Origin: Tubiluchus corallicola
Taxonomy: Eukaryota; Priapulida; Priapulimorpha; Priapulimorphida; Tubiluchidae
DNA length: 64,000 nucleotides
Assembly: GCA_030141605.1 (NCBI GenBank)
Contig: JAQGDQ010000013.1
Coordinates: 124,001-188,000 of the forward strand
Direction: 5' to 3'
Positions 39,001 to 56,159 of this stretch are shown here, one piece after another. Position numbers and translations under genes: made by a program. Position 1 is the first letter of the stretch; every line of letters starts with the position of its first letter. Below the pieces are notes generated by a model that had not been told where the DNA came from, ran no database searches, and saw nothing but the letters and a program-made list of their open reading frames with translations.

Positions 39001-41566
39001 TTCTTTTCCCTGCAGTGCATCTGGCTGCCCACTTGCTGCAAGAAACTCGATGAAACTCAAGAACGAATACTCCATAGATGGCAAGATGAAAGTGGAAGGA
39101 TTGGTGTATGTTTATATCTCTATTTTTTATCTAAGAATGATTTAAATCTGCATTTTAAGTGAATAAAGTGAACAAACTCTGGTAAATTCTGCTTTTTCAC
39201 TGACATGCACTGAGTAATGATCTAAAATGACTTACCAAGCAGAGGACTAACTGGTATTGGCACAGGTGCCATGAATTTATTATTAGAAAGTTCATTATAA
39301 TTCTAGTGGACAAGCAAATATCAGCTTGCTATTTTCAACTCAGTAGGTATAATAACCACACTGTGTGAGCAAAAACTAAGACAGGCTTCGACATTTTGTG
39401 GGTATGAACTAGATTTACAGATGTTTTCAAAACCCACAGCTTTTGATTGCAATACATGTCATTCATTCACCCTCTGTAGTCGAAGTAGATTTTACATATT
39501 ATGGCAAAAGGTGTATGAGAAAACTTTTTTTATTCGCTCACTTAATATAATAATTGTGTTTAGTTAATATCCGTTACAAATCGTATTCTAACTCTCATTT
39601 GACAGCTTTGCTCTGAATTCGTACACCAAGAATTAATATTCTGGTTTGAAAAACATTTACATTTTGCCGTGAAAACATTCATATTTTTCCTATTGTGCAT
39701 TTATTTTGCTTACTTTAGATGTCCGACCCCGGGCTGTGATGGATCTGGGCATGCTAATGGAAGTTTTCTAACTCATCGAAGTCTGAGTGGCTGCCCTCGT
39801 GCTACACAAGCTATCAAGCGCTCAAAAATCACCAACGATGAAGTCAACTTCATCAAGCACAAACTGGAAAATGGACAAGGTATATGTTGACCACACTTTT
39901 TTGCAGGATAGTCAGTACAGCTAACTGCCTTCCTATATGTTCATTGTATAGGATTACCAGGATAAACTTTCAATATTTCTTTATGTATGAAAGCTTGGTA
40001 CTTCTAATACTTCCTTATGTACAGGCTGACCCACTGACCTATATAAATATCTGCTTGTACCAGCTAATTATCATGAGCATGTAGCACTTTTGTATGTACA
40101 AGGTGGTCAGCAACTCCTGTTTAATGAGTGCAGGATTTCATAATCATTAATATTTCGGGCAAAAAGAATAGGAAAATATAAGCAGACCACGGTTCTTTAA
40201 AATACAAGCTTAACACTATTAATTCACTATTAATTAGGTCGCTCAGCTCTTTGTGCCTAAGAACATTATTCTGCTCTATTTAAGAGTTATTCAGCTAGTA
40301 TTTACTCATGCTGAGTACATTAATTTCAATAATTCTACTCTTAGAAATTATTTTTTGTCTCAAACCATTTGTACCGTTATTAAGTTTTCGGGTGTTTGAA
40401 GTTATTTTTACACTGCAACTAAATAATAGTAAGTTTAGTAAGTAACATTGCTGGGCTATTTTTCTTTGTTTAAAGACCATCTTTAGAAAAATTTAAAAGA
40501 TTATGCCTTTTCCAATTGTTTTGTGCTAAATGATGTTTCTTTTTAGCTTTAGAAGCAGATGAGGAATTACAACTTTTGGAAAATGATATTCAGGAATTAG
40601 TAAAGCAAAACAATGCAGTAGAAGCACAGATGATTAAACTCAGAGCTGAAATAAACATACTTGAACGAACTGCAAAGCAGGTACAGTCTCGTTGTCTAAC
40701 ACTGTGTGATAATATACTTTATGTGCTAATGTTACCTGGCATTTATCACATTTTGTAAACATTTACACTAATGAATCAAAATTAATTTGCACTTAAGGAT
40801 GGGATTTTAATGAAGAATGTAGTGAAAGTAGCAACATGTGCAATTTGCATGTGCATGCAGAGTTTCTGGTTAGTAAAACTGTATTGGTTAAAGTATGTAA
40901 AAATTTTCTCGTGTATTTGAACGAAATTGTGAGAATGAGCAATTTGAACCCAGAGAATGTCTTTTTCCATTATAAAATGGGCATACAAAGATTAAACTAG
41001 TATTATTAATTAGACATATAATGGAGTAAAAGTGTAACAGTTGAAAGTTGACCATGGGTTGGTCAGTCAAGGTTAAAAAGAGGATCTCCACCAAGAGTAT
41101 CACACTGGGAGGCCTAGTTTACGTAATTTGTAACAGTAACCAAACAATTCTAGTGTGATGAATAATGACTGACTTTGGTTAGGTTGTTCTAGATTATAAG
41201 GTAAGTTCCGTTTGTTGAAATCCGCTATGATTTCTGTGAAGATGAGAATTACCTCGTTGAATCTTTATTTAGTTGTCAGTAATAATTATTTTTTATTTGC
41301 AATTTTTCTTTTAGGCAGAAAAAGAAAACAATGTTTTACAAGCTGACAACGATGCTTTAACTCTGCAGTTGGACCAACTGAAAACTGGTCTGGTCAGTCA
41401 TCTGGGCGATGTCTCAATACCAGGGATAACTGAAAAATTGTCACCAGACAATTTTGACACTTTCATGGCCCGGCTGAAGAACATGTGTATTGACAACTAC
41501 GCAGCTGACAATGCTGATCTATACTACGCTGTCAAAAGAGCCTTACACAGCAAGCCACTTCTGTGA
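20932..41566 (+). CDS. MYT1: MYT1/MYT1L/ST18-family CCHHC zinc-finger transcription factor
   Basis: Eighteen exons join to 1698 codons plus TGA with every phase agreeing. Layout: basic N-terminus; finger 1 ([19 protein letters not shown], like MYT1L finger 1); a 662-codon Ser/Thr/Glu-rich region in one exon; fingers 2 and 3; the MYT1 domain ([15 protein letters not shown].., [14 protein letters not shown]); a Ser/Pro-rich stretch with LNLSKR-like motifs; a relic half-finger; fingers 4, 5 and 6; a C-terminal coiled coil ([15 protein letters not shown]). Each finger fits C-x4-C-x4-H-x7-H-x5-C. Known members bind AAGTT-type sites and steer neuronal differentiation in the nucleus, partly by repression through Sin3/HDAC. 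Human MYT1 has seven fingers, MYT1L and ST18 six. The initiator exon is not found. The orthology group is certain; it is probably a single pro-orthologue of the three vertebrate genes. Confidence 0.97.
22066..22081. promoter_or_regulatory. RFX X-box palindrome in MYT1-family intron
   Basis: CGTTGCTATGGCAACG, a near-perfect palindrome equal to the RFX X-box (GTTGCCATGGCAAC) with one change. It lies in the 6-kb intron after the first supported exon. Confidence 0.55.
24506..24560. repeat. 28-base tandem duplication
   Basis: TAAAACTTTTTAATAACG and the following TATTTTAGA occur twice in direct tandem with a single base between, without mismatch, so the event is recent. Confidence 0.9.
25440..25790. 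other. GC-richer island in MYT1-family intron
   Basis: A purine-rich, GC-rich 350-base stretch (GGGTGGAGGAAGGGTTCG, GGAGGAGGTGGCG) in a very AT-rich intron. The - strand is open for 107 codons rich in Ser, Pro and Asn, with no recognisable motif. It could be a repeat, a nested exon or a regulatory island. Confidence 0.35.
27170..27264 (+). CDS. MYT1: MYT1-family exon 2
   Basis: Acceptor CTGATTTTAG, donor AAG|GTATGA. It encodes [20 protein letters not shown]..., Lys/Asp/Ser-rich, probably a nuclear-localising linker before finger 1. Confidence 0.85.
27512..27566 (+). CDS. MYT1: MYT1-family exon 3
   Basis: 55-base microexon between TTTTATTTTAG and ACAG|GTACAA, phase 0 to 1, [18 protein letters not shown]. 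Confidence 0.8.
27792..27876 (+). CDS. MYT1: MYT1-family exon 4, first half of finger 1
   Basis: Acceptor CTTTTTGCAG; encodes [20 protein letters not shown] then RHR, ending inside the following Ser codon (phase 2, TC|GTAAGT). Confidence 0.95.
28445..30432 (+). CDS. MYT1: MYT1-family exon 5, rest of finger 1 and long acidic/Ser-rich region
   Basis: 1988-base exon. It starts with the last Cys of finger 1 ([13 protein letters not shown], a basic run usable as an NLS). The rest is about 640 residues of low-complexity Ser, Glu, Lys and Thr with no fold recognised. Vertebrate MYT1 and MYT1L have an acidic run in the same place; here acidity is spread out, with no poly-Glu. It ends AAAG|GTAAAC, phase 1. 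Confidence 0.93.
30514..30535. repeat. TA microsatellite
   Basis: Eleven AT dinucleotides in the intron after exon 5. Confidence 0.95.
30781..30915 (+). CDS. MYT1: MYT1-family exon 6, finger 2
   Basis: Acceptor TTTTTGATAG. Whole finger [20 protein letters not shown] then [10 protein letters not shown] in one exon. The donor GAGC|GTAAAT (phase 1) is chosen because it joins in frame to the next exon; the GTGTGT a few bases later does not. Confidence 0.95.
31156..31246 (+). CDS. MYT1: MYT1-family exon 7, first half of finger 3
   Basis: [20 protein letters not shown] then [10 protein letters not shown], ending in phase 2 within the Ser codon (AG|GTAACA). The [12 protein letters not shown] lead-in matches vertebrate MYT1L ([12 protein letters not shown]). 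Confidence 0.95.
31364..31431 (+). CDS. MYT1: MYT1-family exon 8, second half of finger 3
   Basis: Acceptor TATTTTCAG; completes S then [15 protein letters not shown]; donor CTGA|GTAAGT, phase 1. Confidence 0.93.
31432..32656. other. Intron of the MYT1-family gene
   Basis: 1.2 kb, AT-rich, nothing else supported. Confidence 0.5.
32657..32779 (+). CDS. MYT1: MYT1-family exon 9, linker
   Basis: Acceptor [29 protein letters not shown]..., a charged linker between finger 3 and the MYT1 domain; phase 2 completion at the start, phase 1 at the end (CTT|GTATGT). Confidence 0.85.
33514..34648 (+). CDS. MYT1: MYT1-family exon 10, MYT1 domain and Ser/Pro-rich region
   Basis: Acceptor TTTGTTTAG. The first 40 residues are the MYT1 domain ([34 protein letters not shown]). 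The remainder is Ser/Ala/Pro-rich with repeated MPLNLSK, MNLSTR and VDFSTK motifs like the LNLSTR/QNLSTK motifs of vertebrate members. Donor CCAC|GTGAGT, phase 2. Confidence 0.96.
34649..35228. other. Intron of the MYT1-family gene
   Basis: AT-rich, no feature seen. Confidence 0.5.
35229..35495 (+). CDS. MYT1: MYT1-family exon 11
   Basis: Acceptor ATTTTCCAG, donor AGAAG|GTCAGT. It encodes a Thr/Ser-rich linker ending DPSFGRR plus two bases of a split Ser. A second donor at 35500 (GTAAAA) is open but would break the phase of the next two exons, so 35495 is chosen. Confidence 0.8.
36106..36168 (+). CDS. MYT1: MYT1-family exon 12, relic half-finger
   Basis: 63-base exon, TTTTTCAG acceptor, AAA|GTCAGT donor, phase 2-2. 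With the split Ser it reads [20 protein letters not shown] then IK, leading straight into finger 4. It aligns with the vertebrate MYT1L stretch LSGCPLADKS..ML....QELK, which is the second half of a finger that is intact in MYT1. Confidence 0.8.
36673..36807 (+). CDS. MYT1: MYT1-family exon 13, finger 4
   Basis: Whole finger [20 protein letters not shown] then [13 protein letters not shown]. The acceptor AACTTTAG lies one base before the first Cys codon; phase 2 at both ends. Confidence 0.96.
36808..38323. other. Intron of the MYT1-family gene
   Basis: 1.5 kb, AT-rich, nothing supported. Confidence 0.5.
38324..38386 (+). CDS. MYT1: MYT1-family exon 14, first half of finger 5
   Basis: 63-base exon [20 protein letters not shown], phase 2-2. 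CPVxGC is the hallmark of this finger in vertebrates (CPVPGC). Confidence 0.95.
39016..39105 (+). CDS. MYT1: MYT1-family exon 15, second half of finger 5
   Basis: [20 protein letters not shown]..., as in vertebrate [13 protein letters not shown]. The donor GT|GTATGT at 39106 is chosen over GTGTAT two bases earlier because it alone keeps phase 2 into finger 6. Confidence 0.93.
39719..39879 (+). CDS. MYT1: MYT1-family exon 16, finger 6
   Basis: [20 protein letters not shown] then [36 protein letters not shown] is near-identical to the last vertebrate finger. Then a charged linker; donor CAAG|GTATAT, phase 1. Confidence 0.97.
40547..40680 (+). CDS. MYT1: MYT1-family exon 17, coiled coil part 1
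   Basis: [20 protein letters not shown] then [16 protein letters not shown], parallel to vertebrate [20 protein letters not shown] / MEADMIKLRTQI. Confidence 0.95.
41315..41566 (+). CDS. MYT1: MYT1-family exon 18, coiled coil part 2 and C-terminus
   Basis: [20 protein letters not shown], then the conserved end region ([20 protein letters not shown]) and stop TGA at 41564-41566; vertebrate counterpart NEQNFDAYVTTLTEMYTNQ. Confidence 0.95.
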   Translation, partial: AEKENNVLQADNDALTLQLDQLKTGLVSHLGDVSIPGITEKLSPDNFDTFMARLKNMCIDNYAADNADLYYAVKRALHSKPLL

Positions 41567-43180
41567 TACAAATTGTACATTCCAAATAATTCTACACAAA
41601 CCTAGTTTTATGAAATATCATTGTGACGTTAATAGATGTCTTAACGTGAGCTATGTTTTATTTAATGTGCATGCTTTATCGTGATGTGTAGATTAGTCAA
41701 TACTGGACATTAGTATTTTTAACTAAGTTTTATAGGTGGTGCACCTCACATTTGATATTTCGAGTTTATTTTTTGTGTTTTTCTATAAATTAATATCAAG
41801 CTTCAACTTTAACAGGGTACCTCAAAAGGTGCAGCTGCTTTCCAATGCAGTATTTTAAGATTATTTGCAAAATTTTTTAGATGTTGACCTCTCAGAGCTT
41901 CTCTTATTGCAAATCATGGTAGTGGCAATTTTAATGTCAATTTTGTTAATTGTGGCCATTATTTTTATTTCATTTTTACTTGTCGAAACACATACAACAT
42001 TTACAGGGTTGTTTAGGGGTTATATTGGAATATGCTTATGAAATGTTTGGTTTGCTATTTGTTTTATTCCTTCATGTTTTGCATATAGCTGTTTGCATGT
42101 TAAACTAAACTTAAGATGAAATGACAAGTTATTTTTTGCATAGACAACATGAAGTAAATTGATCTCACATCTTTTACTTATGATAATGAATGTATTCTTC
42201 TATAACAGGTACTTTTGCCTTTATACCATAAAAGACATCTTTCTGCCTGTACTTGCCAATTTCCCTTAAAGGGGTGTTTTATTTCTATAAAAGATTATTC
42301 AGGCATGACATCCCATGTATCTTATAATTTACTTGCTGCTTCCTGAATAAACAAGAACATTATAATCTGTTATTAAACATCTTAGATAATCAATCTTTGA
42401 ATGAAGTTTATCAATATGAGTAGCCATTTTGTCGTTTCTGTTAAAATTTTACGTGTGTATTTTCCATTACAATTTTCAGTTATGTAAATGTTAAACATTG
42501 TTCTTTTTTATTTAACGAACACCATACATTTTCACTGATGCGTATTACACACATTGCTATGTATAAGTAATAAGATAATTAAGACCATCTTGGCCTAGAA
42601 GGCTGTCGATCAGTCTTTGAAATATGCTAGTTCAAGTTATTTATATGTTTTATCGTCTTTTTTAAACTAAATTATTTATTTATTTGTTTTTGTGCACTTG
42701 CACTGGTACTTAAGTTGTGATTGCAGTCATACTTAGTGATAAATGTCATAGAATAGATTAAGATATTTATTCAAGTAAGTACTATTAGGTAAAAATGTGA
42801 TTTTATTAGCTTTGTGGCACGTATTTTGTTGAATAAGTTTAAATTGTGACATGTGCAACCAAAAGCATTTTTATACATTGAAGCTGCGCAAATCTTTTCA
42901 AATCTAAAAATCCATTTGTACACAAGTCTTATTTGTTTTACAAAATAGTTTGGGTTTATCAGCTAAAATGTACAGATATTTCAACATTTTCTTGGGTGTA
43001 AAGGATACAGGATATTACAAAAAATTGTGCTAATTTTTCTTCTTTATTGCATTGTGTGATGAGTAGAATAATTCGAAGTGCAGTAGTTATTTCCTTTATA
43101 CAAACTTGTTTACATATATATGTATGTAAACATATATTCGTATTGTAGAATTGATATTTAAGTAATTTATGTGTTTAGCC

Positions 43181-43186
43181 AATAAA
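43181..43186 (+). promoter_or_regulatory. Candidate poly(A) signal 1, MYT1-family gene
   Basis: AATAAA in the first copy of the duplicated block, 1.6 kb after the stop. Confidence 0.4.
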
Positions 43187-43335
43187 CTATTTATTAATAC
43201 ATGAATTATAATCTAACAATGAACTCCACTTGATGAAAATCTATTTGTTAGAAGATGTATACATTATGTGAATATATTTTTGGACCCATATTCGTATTGT
43301 ACAATTGAATGTTTAGGTGGTTTATGTGTTTATCC

Positions 43336-43341
43336 AATAAA
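43336..43341 (+). promoter_or_regulatory. Candidate poly(A) signal 2, MYT1-family gene
   Basis: AATAAA in the second copy, 155 bases after the first, giving a second possible end. Confidence 0.4.
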
Positions 43342-43877
43342 CTATTTATTACTACATGAATTATAATCTAACAATGAACTCCACTTGATGAAAGCTATTT
43401 GTTAGAACTTTATGTTAACTGCATGGTACCTCCAGATAGTTTATCAACTTCCTGTAACAATACTTTTGCTATTCAAAATGATGACTGTAGTTATGAAACT
43501 CGTGAGCAAATTATACTTCATGTCAAAAATGTATGTTAATTATAGCTCCCATATTGCTTTTTTGATCAAGGTGAACAAATTTCATATTTTAGAGCCCATA
43601 CGAGCTGTAATTACATACAATAATAGTCGAAATGCTCTTAACATGAAAAAATTTAATAATGAGAAAACTCTACATTTTGCGTTTCACTGTTATGAATAGT
43701 GGGCAGTTCCACATATATGCTATCATCATACTCGGTATCACTTTTGTTGCAGGTGAAGTAATTTGTGTATTGTGAATTTGTGTAAATGATCGAAAATTTG
43801 TTTACTCTGTGGCTTTTCAACTTCAATGTAAGATTACACATGACCAGTAAAAATTATATGGTTTTTACCGAAGCAGA

Positions 43878-43883
43878 TTTATT
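43878..43883 (-). promoter_or_regulatory. Candidate poly(A) signal of the PCMTD gene
   Basis: AATAAA on the - strand, 2.2 kb after the PCMTD stop. I noticed no canonical hexamer nearer. It would place the two convergent 3' ends about 0.5 kb apart. Confidence 0.35.
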
Positions 43884-46048
43884 AATTGCTTTGTGTGTGG
43901 GCTGAAAAATGCTACACTTGCCCATTGATTTTTTAAATCGTTCACAAAATACAAAATAAATATATGTTTCAAAGGCTAAGTTTTACTGCACAAAACCAAT
44001 ACACTTACAAGCCTACGTTGCAGATAAAATTCCACAACTCAAATTAACAGGTTATAAAGTTATGCATACCTATTAATAATATACAAATAGGCTTTTATAT
44101 ATATAATTACGACTGATTATGATATAACAACAAAATCATTTCCAAACTAATTGTTTCATACAATGAAACATTTTATATTATTACATGTATGTGTAGACAA
44201 AATACTTTAATATTATATAACACATGGGCGTCAACCACAGGTAAGAATAATATCCTAAACAACAAGAGTTGCCAATATAATGAATTAGCACACATCACAT
44301 TTTCCAATACAGACTAGATTGTGTACCACACTGCAATTTACGAGTCGACAGCAAGTAAAATCTAAGCCTCAAGATGTTTGCCTGTATTCCAATATTCAAA
44401 TAAATTATCACGAGGCGATTTGAAATTTTAAATCCTCAGACAAAACCACCCAATGAAAGAACCCTTTCACTTTACGATCATACTTATTCAAACCAATCAT
44501 ATTTTTGCATTTTAGTGATATTTAAAATTGGAAGTATAAAAAATTACAAAAACAAAACTGCCAATGAAAGCATTATTGGCATTTAATTTAGATCAATTTA
44601 AGTAAAACTTCGTACGGCTAAAACTTATGAGAAACCATACTTTAAGGAACAAATCTTGGCCAGAATAGGTCAAAGTAATTTTAAGTTTTTTTTTCATTAA
44701 GGCAGACAATAATTTTCAAATAAGTTTTTAACTGTACTATCAATTTTTACCAAATTTTGTGTAAAACAGTCTAGTCTCCTAACTGAAAATGCAAAAATAT
44801 AGCCTGTGTGATTTGTATAACTGACCATGACTGATATACGCTAAATGAACACCAGAATAATGCGAATAAAGATGGAGATCAAAGATGAAAGTCAACAAAA
44901 GGTTATAATGCAAGTCACAAAGGCAAATTTAAAAAGTGCCGTGTCACTTATTCACTTATTCTCATTAACTAACTGATGCTGTCCAAAATGGTCAAGATCA
45001 ACAACTTAAAAACCTAACAACTTCGTTCGCAACCAAATACCAGGAAAATGTGGATGCACGTGGGTCATGATTGAGGTCAGTGCCTCAGCGATCACTGTTC
45101 CAAACACCGAAAAAAGAGAATTTTAGTGGCACAGTATAGCATCAAGTCAGAAGATTCATTTTGTTAACTAAGAAAGGCATAAAATGTTACGGCAGGTGAA
45201 GATAATTTGAGGTCAATGTCATCAATATGAAAAATTAACATTTTAGTTCCTGTGTCCAGAAGATATCATGGCAGTATGTCTAACAAGTATCACAAGCATG
45301 CAAAAGACACCAGAATATAAAATGACAAGATCATGTCCAAAAGGTATTGATATAAAATATTCAAGATAAGGTAACAAGTGAGGCTTAATGGCACAGAGAA
45401 AAAAGGCTTTTCATGTACAATTAACTATGTGCAAGAGGGGAAAATAGCTGCAAAACCTTATCGAAAAAAACCAGAGGCTTTCTTATGTTACCTATCAATA
45501 ATGCAAAAATCTAAGGGATGTACTGAATAACAATAATGCAAAAGCAAAGCAACAAAGCTACAAATGTTTGGACTGGAGCCACAAACTGACTGTTACCAGA
45601 CACACCACATGTAAGTAGTAAATAAGAAGTAAAAAAAAATAAATGTTTGCAAACCAGATAAAACTAAGACAAGTGACAAGGCTACAAGCAAATTTGCCTT
45701 AATATTCACCAAAAATGACTAAGAATGCAAAGTAAAGCCAGAAGCATGCTATTTCTTGTCGAAAGTATGATTGCCAAGTGAAAAACAGTTGCTTTAATTT
45801 ACTTAGAATTACTTACTAAAATTTTACAGGTTTTGTTCTGTGAAAACTAAATTGTTTATAACTGACTAATGAATTGAAGCTGTTCACCAATCACCTATTT
45901 TAACTGATCATCACAAATTATCTGCTGACGCCCATTGCGAGCTGCAGCACATTAAACATAACGAATCTAACAAGCAAATCAACAACCGGGATTTTCACTT
46001 TTCAAGATCCGATGAATTTCCATGCAACATCTCATCTCTTTTCACAAT
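43884..46048 (-). other. Probable 3' UTR of the PCMTD gene
   Basis: AT-rich sequence with no coding signal on either strand, between the PCMTD stop and its first canonical poly(A) hexamer. Confidence 0.4.
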
Positions 46049-53871
<7,823 letters not shown>

Positions 53872-53935
53872 CTCAAAAATGCGTCCCTTATTAATACCTA
53901 AATATTTGCAACAATTTTCCAGCACACTAGTGACG
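53872..53935 (-). other. Candidate non-coding first exon of PCMTD
   Basis: On the - strand the sequence after the promoter motifs ends TTTTTGAG|GTATAA, an acceptable donor, 1.9 kb before the acceptor of the ATG exon. The transcription start is not visible, so the 5' limit is a guess. Confidence 0.3.
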
Positions 53936-53994
53936 TCGTCTTGCTACAGCAAAACATTGCTGTGCATTGTGGGAAATATGAAATAATCACGTGA
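53930..53994 (-). promoter_or_regulatory. Probable PCMTD promoter: CRE-like, ZNF143-like and CACGTG sites
   Basis: GTGACGTC at 53930-53937 (CRE-like); TTCCCACAATGCACAG on the - strand (about 53961-53976), close to the ZNF143/STAF consensus CCCAYAATGCAYYG; and the palindrome TCACGTGA at 53987-53994 (USF/MiT E-box). All three fall within 65 bases about 2 kb upstream of the PCMTD start codon. No TATA box. Confidence 0.55.
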
Positions 53995-54114
53995 TTATAC
54001 CAGCTGACAAGCAGCTGACTGAGTTTGTTGCAGCAGAACTGGTTACATACTGCCGGGCGAATAAGCAAAATGAAAACATGACTTGTCCCTGCACCGGAAA
54101 ACCAGAGCTTTCAT

Positions 54115-54470
54115 TTTCGCTTCAACGCTTCCCCTCTTTATTCCTCATTTGCCTCTTTTTTGCTCCTTCCCTTAATTTTTTTGCATTACCGCTAATCACC
54201 TTATATCCTCTTAACCCCTTTATTTTTCACGAAATACCGATACTGTTTCTTCGTCAATCTTTTTCTTTCGTTTATTCTTTTCTGTTGAGTTTTTACTTTT
54301 CTTTCTCCTTTTTCCATTTTTCATAGTTCTTTCTTTCTTTAGTGCTTTATTTATTCACTTACTTATTTATCCATTTATCTTTTTATTTTTCTGCATTTCC
54401 TTCTTCTTTTCTCTTATTTTATTTTTCTTCCTTTTTCTCTGTTTTCCTTTCTGTCTTTCCTCCCTCCTAT
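54115..54470. repeat. T/C-rich pyrimidine tract
   Basis: About 350 bases of TTTCTTT/CCTTTTT-like sequence; reading frames in it (Phe/Ser/Leu) are artefacts. Confidence 0.65.
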
Positions 54471-54509
54471 ATCGGAACTAGAAATTTATATTACCTCCCT
54501 TTTCAACTC

Positions 54510-55507
54510 ATCATCATCCCTGGAGTCACACGTCGTTTGACATGACCCTCCTGATCACTTTACTCCACACTGCCCTGTCACCCGCAATCTCCCATGTCTC
54601 TGTACTTTTGATATCTAATGGTGTGCTGATAAGATCCTTTTAGATGAAAATGGTGTAAGTCAGCAGCTGTCCTTCCCTTGTGGCTTCTTTTCTTTCTGCA
54701 GTGCTTCTTTGAAAGCTAACTTTGATGACCTGTCATCTGGTAGTCGCATAACATGTCCTATCCATTTTAATCTTCCTCTTTTGATTTTGATTGTCCATCA
54801 TTTTGAGTTATAGAGAAACACAGTTTCCCCAAGTGCATCAAAAATTCCTAATTTTGTATCCAGACTGATCCTCTTACTTTCAAAAATGTTTGTTCATATT
54901 CATGAAACTAGTGCTCAGATTTTTCTTCTTGATATATCTTCATCTGTTGCTAGAAGCCTGCCAAAGTATTTCTTCCATGCAGCATCTCCATTCCATTTTA
55001 TGTGATACTCTTCTGTTTTATCTTTATTTAGTATGAGATCCACTTCTTTTAATTTTTTTCTATTTTGATTTTGATATCATCTATTTCACCTTTGGTTCTA
55101 GCTATCCATGCAATATCATCAGCATTGTGCAAGTCTATGGTAGTAGGGAATTTCGTTTTATTAGCATAATTGTGTTCTAATCATGTTCCCGATAGTAGCT
55201 TTCCTGGATCCAGATTTGTATAATTGTGGTCACAAAGTTTTTTCTGGGTGTACTGTTCCTGTCCATTAAGGGAAGTACTGTTCCTGTAGCAAGGTAAGTG
55301 AAGAGAACAGGACTTAGGCATTCTCCATGAGGTATGCCCTTGTTTGTGGAAAATGAATCACTCAGTCAGCTTTCACATCTAACACTAATTAGAAGATCTT
55401 CCAATAATATTGATATTGTATGAATTTCGTCAGGATTAAATAGTTCTTGTAAGTAGTGTACCAGTGTCTTTCTTCGAACTGAGTCAAATGTTTTGCACAT
55501 GTCCACG

Positions 55508-55539
<32 letters not shown>

Positions 55540-56105
55540 TGAATAATCTGCTGAAGAGATGGCCTTTTCTGCAAGTATCTTGCTAGTCTTAACAAATTCT
55601 GTTGTATTTTTACCAGGCTGGTGAACTGCTTGACTTTTAGGAATAGATTGATGCAGTCCGTTATAGATCCTGTTCAGCATACATATCGCTAGAATTTTTC
55701 TTATTATGGCTAACATCATCAGCAGTCTTAGATTTACTACTGGTCCTCTCTTTTTTCCAGGTTTTGGCAGAAGTATAAGAATGCATTTTTGAAGATCTCT
55801 TGGAAATATTCCTGTTTCAGCAATATTATTTAAAATCGTTGCTATTGATTTATAAAGTGCATCTGTTCCGCATTTAAGTAATTCTGCATTGATTTCATCA
55901 ATCTCTGTGCTCTTGTTGTTCTTTAGTGACCTAGTTGCAGATTTAACTTCATCCGTTGTAAAAGGTGTGTTCATGCGATGAGGTTCATCTTTGTTAATTT
56001 TTCATGTATTTTTATCATTGAATACATTTTGAAAAAATTCTGCAATGACCTGCGCCTCTTGATATGGGTCAGTAGTCAATTCAAATAATTCAACTCATTT
56101 GAATG
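54510..56105 (-). pseudogene. Decayed non-LTR retrotransposon with reverse transcriptase
   Basis: On the - strand, from 5' to 3': LFELTTDPYQEAQVIAEFFQ (56.1 kb); MNTPFTTDEVKSATRSLKNN and KSTEIDEINAELLKCG; LILLPKPGKK; FVDMCKTFDSVRRKTLVHYL (palm motif A); GIPHGECLSPVLFTYLATGT (motif B, usually GxPQG..LSP); HNADDIAW (motif C, usually YADD); and a C-terminal ETWEIAGDRAVWSKVIRRVM ending at TGA 54526-54528. The 3' end carries a GATGATGATG-type tail. Stops and frameshifts break the frame after motif A, and a TA microsatellite interrupts the frame just before motif A. It is 5' truncated, about 1.6 kb, inactive. The clade is not determined; a CR1/Jockey/I-like clade is possible. Confidence 0.9.
55510..55540. 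repeat. TA microsatellite inside the reverse transcriptase remnant
   Basis: AT dinucleotides giving Tyr-Ile repeats just before LFVDMCKTFDS. Confidence 0.95.
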
Positions 56106-56159
56106 GAAAGATGGGTTAAGAACCGGCCGAAATGAAATGAGATAAGGTGGGTTAAGCTA

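Larger units (their letters stand above)
43133..43405. repeat. Tandem duplication of about 155 bases with two poly(A) signals
   Basis: The block running from TATTCGTATTGTA through CCAATAAACTATTTATTA and AACAATGAACTCCACTTGAT to CTATTTGTTAGAA occurs at about 43133-43254 and again at about 43287-43405 with few differences. Confidence 0.93.
41567..43860 (+). other. Probable 3' UTR and downstream flank of the MYT1-family gene
   Basis: AT-rich, no coding signal. It contains the duplicated poly(A) region at 43.13-43.41 kb. If that site is used, the 3' UTR is about 1.6-1.8 kb. Confidence 0.45.

Noticed and set aside
53991-54545. Two + strand frames rich in Phe, Leu and Ser, resembling membrane segments
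   Set aside because: They fall in the pyrimidine tract, where T-rich sequence always gives Phe/Leu/Ser; the hydrophobicity is compositional.
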